DNA of 64,000 bases from Heterohyrax brucei (Eukaryota; Chordata; Mammalia; Hyracoidea; Procaviidae): the NCBI GenBank assembly GCA_028571685.1, contig CM053154.1, positions 9,952,001 through 10,016,000 on the forward strand. The letters are read 5' to 3'. Shown one piece after another: positions 58,681-64,000 of this stretch (the first letter of the stretch is position 1; each line of letters begins with the position of its first letter). The notes under the pieces are model-generated. The model saw only the letters and a program-made list of their open reading frames with translations, was not told the origin of the DNA and searched no databases. A program made the translations under genes and the position numbers.

Positions 58681-60835
58681 AAGGAGTTAGAAAATCAAAG
58701 GAGAAGAACACGCTCTGCATATGTCAAGCTGAATGAACTGAAGGAAAGTTTAAGCTTCATGTTGCAATGTAGATAGATTTTATGGGCAAAACATTAAACA
58801 ATGCAGGAAAAATCAAAAGAAGATAGAAGGATGACACAGAGTTACTATACCAGAAAGAACTGGTTGCTGTGTAACCATTTCAGGCAGCATCACGTGATCA
58901 GGAAGCAATGATACAGAAAGAAGAGGTCCTAGCTGCATTTCAGCATTGGCGAAAAACAAGGCTCCGAATATCAACGGAGATGCTTCAGCAAAGGAATGCA
59001 GCCCTGAAGGTGTTCACTCGTCTCCAGGATGTCTGACAGACAGCTAGCTACCTGGCCAGCTGACTAGAAGAGATCCATATTTGTCCCCACTCCAAAGAAA
59101 GGTGAATCCACAGAATGCAGAAATTATCAAACAATAGCGTTAATGTGATATGCAAGGAAAATTTTGCTGAAGAGCATTCAAAAGCAGCCACAGCAGTATG
59201 TTGACAGGGAACTGCTGGAAATTCAATCTGGATTTAAAAGAGGCCATGGAGCCGTGGAAACCAATGCCAATATCAGATGGATCCTGGCTAGGAGAGGAGG
59301 ATATCACGGAGATGTCTACCTGTGCTTTATTGACAATTTAAAGGCATTCAAGTGTGTGGATCATAACAAATTATGGGTAATATTGTAAAGAATGGAAATT
59401 CCAAAACACTTAACTGTATTCATGAGGAAGCTGTACATAGATCAAGAGGCACTCGCTCAAACAGAACAAGGGGCTACTGTGTGGTTTAAAATCAGCAAAG
59501 ATGTGTGTCAGGGTTTGCCATGGATTGAACTGTGTCCCCCAAAAAACGTGTGTAGCTGTTTGGATAGTCTATGACTCCTAGTATTTTGTATGATATTCCT
59601 CAGTGCTATAAACCCTGCCTTTGTGATGTTAACGAGGGAAGACGGTAGCAGTTGTGTTGGTGCCCAAGGACTTGATGTGTAAGACTGTGTTGTGCCTTGA
59701 GGCAATCTCTCGATATATAAAAGAAAGAGGAGCAAGGAAAAGTAGTGAACCTCATACCTCTGAGAAGCAGTACCAGGAGCAGAGCGCATCCTTTGGAAAG
59801 GACCCAGAGGCCCTGAACTTCAGAAGCTTCCAGTCCAGGGGAAAATTAACAATGAGGACCTTCCTCCAAAGCCCACTGAGAAAGACTTCCACTGGAGCTG
59901 ATGCCCTGAATTTGAACTTGTAGCCTACTGGACCACGACAGAGTAAAATTTGTCTTCTTAAAGCCATCTGCTTGTGGTACCCTTGTTACAGCAGCACTGG
60001 ATGACTAAGGCAGAGTAGTACCCTCTCACATACTTATCCAGTCTGTATGCTGAGCAAATAGTCTGAAAAGCTGGACTGTATGAAGAAGAACGTGATATTG
60101 GGGTAGAGGAAGACTCATTAACAACCTGCTTTTGCAGGTGACACAAGAGGACTTGAAGCACTTGCTGATGATCAAAGACCACAGCCTTCAACATCAAGAA
60201 AACAAAAATCCTCACACCTGGACCAATAAGCAACATCATGATAAACGGAGAAAAGATTGACGTCAGCAAGAACTTCATCTTACTTGGTTCTGTGATCAAC
60301 ACCCCTGGAAGCGATAGCTAAGAAATCAGGGAAGCGTTGCAATGGGCAAACCTGCCACAAAAGACCTCTTTAAAGTGTCAGAAAAGAAGAAGAAGAAGTC
60401 ATCATTTTGAAGACTAAGGTAAGCCGGACCCAAGCTGTGGTGTTTCAGTTGCCTTACGTGCATGCGAAAGCCACTGAAGTACAATACTGCAAAGAATGTT
60501 GAATGTGTCACGGACTGCCAAAAGAATGAACAAATCTGTCTGGGAAGAGGTATAGTCAGAAAGCTTATTAAAAGGAAGGCTGGCAGGACTTTGTCTCGTG
60601 TAATGTGGCCACATGATCAGGAGAGTCCAAGCCCTGGAGAAGGGCATTATGCTGGGTACAGAAGAGGGGCAGTAAAAAGCAGAAGACCCTAAAGTAGATG
60701 GACTGACAGAGTGGGTGCACCAACGGGTTCAAGCACCTCACCAACAGTGAGCACGGCACAGGGCCATTCTGCTGTACATGGGATCACTGTGAGCCAAGCC
60801 TACTCCACGGCGCCTAACCGCAGCAGCAATGTGGG
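58681..60835 (+). mobile_element. RTE1-type LINE, plus strand, 5'-truncated
   Basis: RT region in order: K-T-R-L-R-I-S-T-E, I-Q-K-Q-P-Q-Q-Y-V-D-R-E-L, G-F-K-R-G-H-G, C-F-I-D-N-L-K-A-F-K-C-V-D-H, then the 3' end at 60,800. The canonical palm Asp is in a degraded context and there are many stops, so it is inactive. A MaLR-like LTR interrupts it at 59,517. Confidence 0.88.
59517..60017 (+). mobile_element. MaLR-like LTR inserted in the RTE
   Basis: Starts near TTGCCATGGATTGAACTGTG and ends GGATGACTAAGGCA, with AAGCCATCTGCTTGTGGTAC near the 3' end: the landmark order of mammalian MaLR LTRs. RTE text (CAGGGTT ... CCAGTCTGTATGCTGAGCAA) resumes on both sides. No coding sequence. Confidence 0.7.
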
Positions 60836-60899
60836 CACGGTGAGCAGGGCTGTGGTTGTCGGAGTCCAGAATCAGGGAAGCGAGGGATGAAGAGGTGGA

Positions 60900-61085
60900 G
60901 CCAAAGCAAAGCCATTGTCCTTGAGTAGATTTTGACTCCTCAGGGCCCTGTAAGGAGATATGAGAACTGCCCCCATAGGATTTCCAAGGCTGTAGACCCT
61001 TCTGGAAGCAGTTGGCCACATCCCTCTTCCGAAGCAGCTGATGACTTGGAAACGATTATCTTTCAGTTAGCAGCTGAGTTCAGCA
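60900..61085 (-). repeat. AfroSINE (degraded)
   Basis: CCTTGAGTAGATTTTGACTC and a TTAGCAGCTGAGTTCAGCAA end. Confidence 0.7.
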
Positions 61086-61104
61086 ACAGGGTTTATAGGA
61101 CAAT

Positions 61105-61619
61105 GTCATGGATTGAATTGTGTCCCCCCAAAAATGTGTGTGGCAACTTGCCTGGGCTGTGATTCCCAGTATTGTGTGATTGCCTTCCCTTTTGCGATTT
61201 TCCTATGCTGTAAATCTGCCTATGGGTAGTAAATAGGATGACGTTAAAGAGGATTAGGGTGGGACTGTAGCACCCTTGCTAAGGATGTTGCACCAGAGTA
61301 TGGCTTGTACCACTTGTTATCCTGTAAGAAATAAAAAGGAAAATAAGTAGAGAGTTGGGGACTTCTACCATCAAGAAAGTAGCACTGGGAGCAGAGTGAG
61401 TCCTCTGGACCTGAGGTTCCTGTACCAAGATGCTCTCAGACCAAAGACAGGCTGGTGTACCACGAGGACATTCCTCCAGAGGCAACAGAGGGTGGGTGTG
61501 TTCCCCTGGAGCTGACACCCTGAATTCGGACTTCCAGTCTATCGTGTAAGAATAAACTTCTTTGTTAAAGCCATCCACTTGTGGTATGTGTGTTAGAACA
61601 GTAACAGATGACTAAGACA
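61105..61619 (+). mobile_element. MaLR-like LTR
   Basis: TGTCATGGATTGAATTGTGT start and CAGATGACTAAGACA end, with AAGCCATCCACTTGTGGTAT and AATAAACTTC before it. Same family as 59,517, better preserved. Starts TG, ends CA. Confidence 0.75.
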
Positions 61620-61653
61620 AGCAGTGGTATCATTCTTTATGGTACTCTAACAT

Positions 61654-61806
61654 GGAAACCTGATGGTGTAGTGGGTTAAGTGCTACGTCTGCTAACCCGA
61701 AGGTCTACAGTTCAAATCCACCAAGTGTTCCTATGGGCAGCTCTACTCTGACTGCTAGGGTCGCTATGAGTCAGACCTGATTTGATGGCAGCAGTTTTTT
61801 GTTTTT
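61654..61806 (+). repeat. AfroSINE
   Basis: CTGATGGTGTAGTGGGTTAA head, GTCGCTATGAGTCAGACCTG tail, then a T-rich end. Confidence 0.93.
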
Positions 61807-61809
61807 TTT

Positions 61810-62660
61810 TTAACATGGATACTTGCCATTATTCATTTGTCAAAACTGATAGATCTCTACAGCTAAAAAAGTGAACCCCAATGTAATTATGAACTTCAGT
61901 TAATGCTTATGTGTCAGCACACCAGTCTCTCAGTTGTAACGACATACCACAGGAATGCAAGAGACCAACAACAGGACAAACAGCATGCAGATGGAACGGG
62001 GGGTTATGGGAATGCTGTTTCCTGCACAGTTTTTCAGTGAACCTAAAGCTGTTCTAAAAGAAAATGTCTGTTAAATGAATTTTTTTAAATAAGGATTTTT
62101 TAAAAAGCTCAGTTCAGAGCCCTGGAGGTCACCGCCACAACCCCTCTACCCAGAAGAGCGGGGTCACTTCAGGTTTGTTCACCAGCAGCCACCAAGCAAG
62201 GCTTTGTCATGGGTGTGACAAGTGACAATGTGAAAGCCACAACTGATACCAGGAGGCCAAGGAAATTGAGACCAAGGCAGCGTTTGAGATGTGCGTAGGC
62301 TAACAACAAGCATTCAGCATTGGGACAAGCCCTCAGGGAAGAAAACAAAAGGGACACTGGTGCTGTCACAGCCATCGAGCTGCATGGCCATAATGGGGTT
62401 CTTGTGTGTGACCAGTGAAGAGGGAAACCGCGGGGGCAACTGCACAGAGCGGCACTGGCACTCAGGCTCGCTCCTTGAGTGAGAAGTGCCCTGTTCACAT
62501 TTCCTCCTTCCTGGTCACCATGCAAGTCACAGAGAGCCATGATGCACGGACACACAGACACACAGATGTACATACCCACAGCCACATGGGTGGTAGCCCC
62601 CAGGAGACGGCTGATTATCCATTGTGGGAGCTGCAACTGGAAGAACAGAGTCCACAGATA
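61810..62660. other. Intergenic, nothing recognised
   Basis: Only short open frames; no repeat or gene I can name. Confidence 0.5.
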
Positions 62661-62663
62661 GTG

Positions 62664-62850
62664 CTAACAGTTAACGCATTTGGCTGCTAACCCAAAGGTT
62701 GGAGGTTCAAGTCCACCCAGAGGTACCTCGGAAGAAAGGCCTAGTGATCTGCTTCTGAAAAATCGGCCATTGAAAACCCCGAGAAGGACAGTCCTGCCTG
62801 ACACACGCAGGGTCACCGTCAGTCAGAGGTGACTAGACAGTAACTGGTTC
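62664..62850 (+). repeat. AfroSINE, second subfamily
   Basis: ACGCATTTGGCTGCTAACCC and GGTTCAAGTCCACCCAGAGG form a tRNA-like A/B-box head; GATCTGCTTCTGAAAAATCG follows. Confidence 0.85.
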
Positions 62851-63484
62851 TGGCAGCTGGAAGAACATTTTCCCCTTTGCCTTAAAGGGCACCCAGCTGG
62901 TGGCTCTGCTCAGGCTGAGAGGTCAGGACTGGAGAATCCTCCCAGCAAGAGCCAGTGCCAGGCCCGGTGTGCGGAGCTGGCTCCCCCCAGGTGGCGGTGG
63001 CGGAGCTGTGCCCTCTTTCACCTCTGGAGTCCCTCCAGAGACCTCAGCAGTGTGGACTCAGCTGAGGTCTCAGCCCTGGCCCTGGAGGCATGCCAGCACC
63101 CAGCCTTTCCTCATGCCAAAGAGCTGGGCCATCCAGAGGGCTTTAACCTGCTCTTGCCCGGGCGAGAGAGACTTATTCCAAGTTCTAGTTTCTGCTGCTG
63201 CTACAGGCTCACTCAGAAAGCTGGCAGAATTCCTCAGACTCCCTTGCATGGAGTCCCTCCTCTCTAATCATTGCCAATGTACTCTCACCGTACATCTCAC
63301 TCGTGTGTTGTGTTGTATTAATTATTTCGGGCACCACCATCTTGGGCTCTGCCAGAGCAGGTCCACAGTGTCCATTCCCCCAGCAGTGCGTGTCCCAGAG
63401 CACCCTGAACAGCCAACAGTGCTGGAGGGCATGACGCAAACACAACACCACCTCAGCACCTCTGCTTTCCAGGCAGTTTTGTAC

Positions 63485-63640
63485 CATTGCTCAAGTGCGA
63501 CTGTGTAATCACTGCCACTCCTATTTTACAGATGAAGAAAACTGAGGCTCACAGAGGTGAAGGGATTTCCCCTTAGATCCTAGTGAGGAGCGTAAGGAAG
63601 GATCAGGACTCAAATTTGTGACTGCATGATACAGATTCTA
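63485..63640 (-). repeat. MIR
   Basis: TTTACAGATGAAGAAAACTG and GAGGCTCACAGAGGTGAAGG: classic inverted MIR. Confidence 0.8.
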
Positions 63641-63889
63641 GGTGTTTCTAATGATGCTCTCAGATCTTCTTGGCTGAGATTTCTGGGTGCAAGATGGTAT
63701 TTTCATCATTGCTCACTTGCACCCTGCCTGTTACAAAACTACAGGGTACAAATTTCAAAAGCAAATACAAGAGAATGGCAAAGAAAAAAAGGACTAGCAG
63801 ACTGTGAAAATGGAAAAAATGAACGGTGTACTAGGACAATGAACCACGGTAGTATTGGAACACAAAAGTGAGCAATACCAGAAGGCTGT

Positions 63890-64000
63890 CCATCACAAAA
63901 TTGGAGTTGCCAGTGGATCAAGAAGCAATCGTGCTAACAGAACAAGGGGGCACTTCATGCTTTAAAGTCAGGAAAACTATGCATCAGGGTTGTATCCTTT
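63890..64000 (+). mobile_element. RTE1-type LINE fragment, runs off the window
   Basis: GATCAAGAAGCAATCGTGCT and GCATCAGGGTTGTATCC match the RT segment found at 59,440-59,515. Confidence 0.8.

Noticed and set aside
62900-63508. The longest open frame in the window (202 codons, plus strand)
   Set aside because: No recognisable domain, low-complexity Pro/Gly start, no splice or promoter support, and the region ends in an old MIR. Probably a chance frame in GC-rich intergenic DNA.

Overview
The window is vertebrate genomic DNA, most likely from an afrotherian mammal of the elephant/sirenian/hyrax type. I infer this from the repeats, recognised from memory and without a database. There are more than twenty tRNA-derived AfroSINE copies with a shared RTE-like 3' end, RTE1-type LINEs with 3' (AAC)n tails, and afrotherian-type L1 3' UTRs. 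Ancient MIR, L2 and MER5A-type repeats are also present.

The left 49 kb is one minus-strand gene, DMBT1 (deleted in malignant brain tumors 1; also called gp340, SALSA, hensin, ebnerin). It starts at the right with a TATA element (about 49,039-49,046) and a signal-peptide exon (48,930-48,999) and runs off the left edge. The 3' half of the last CUB domain and any ZP domain lie outside the window. Every recognisable module exon begins and ends in phase 1 (CUB domains are split into two exons with a phase 2 junction), so modules can be added, lost or skipped without breaking the frame. In transcript order: signal peptide; short linker exon; a divergent SRCR (42.6 kb); a 33-nt linker; then a tandem array of SRCR exon, short interspersed exon A (Val-Ser-Ser-Pro-Thr-Pro type) and short interspersed exon B (Trp-Trp / Thr-rich type), spanning 38.2-12.4 kb. 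Next come CUB1 (10.55-9.75 kb), a terminal SRCR (8.8-8.5 kb) and two copies of a 4.49-kb unit that carries the C-terminal CUB.

Five SRCR exons are intact with eight cysteines (42.6, 37.9, 33.2, 25.4 and 20.0 kb). One has a 16-nt deletion (15.9 kb). The terminal SRCR has two in-frame TAG codons. At least five more are decayed relics (44.1, 34.4, 29.75, 21.2 and 12.4 kb), and three of those share the same stop codon. The array therefore shows ongoing birth and death of scavenger-receptor domains: a recent 5.3-kb duplication (16.6-20.3 kb against 21.9-25.7 kb) sits beside old pseudo-exons copied along with functional ones. The C-terminal CUB region is also duplicated, and one copy has lost both cysteines of its first disulfide.

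The right 15 kb (49-64 kb) lies upstream of the gene. I see no convincing coding gene there. It holds SINEs, an L2, two MaLR-like LTRs and RTE LINE copies, one of which looks 5'-inverted. I found no bacterial, CRISPR, rRNA or functional tRNA features. The most interesting biology is the DMBT1 domain array itself: an innate-immunity and epithelial glycoprotein whose binding modules are duplicating and decaying in this lineage.
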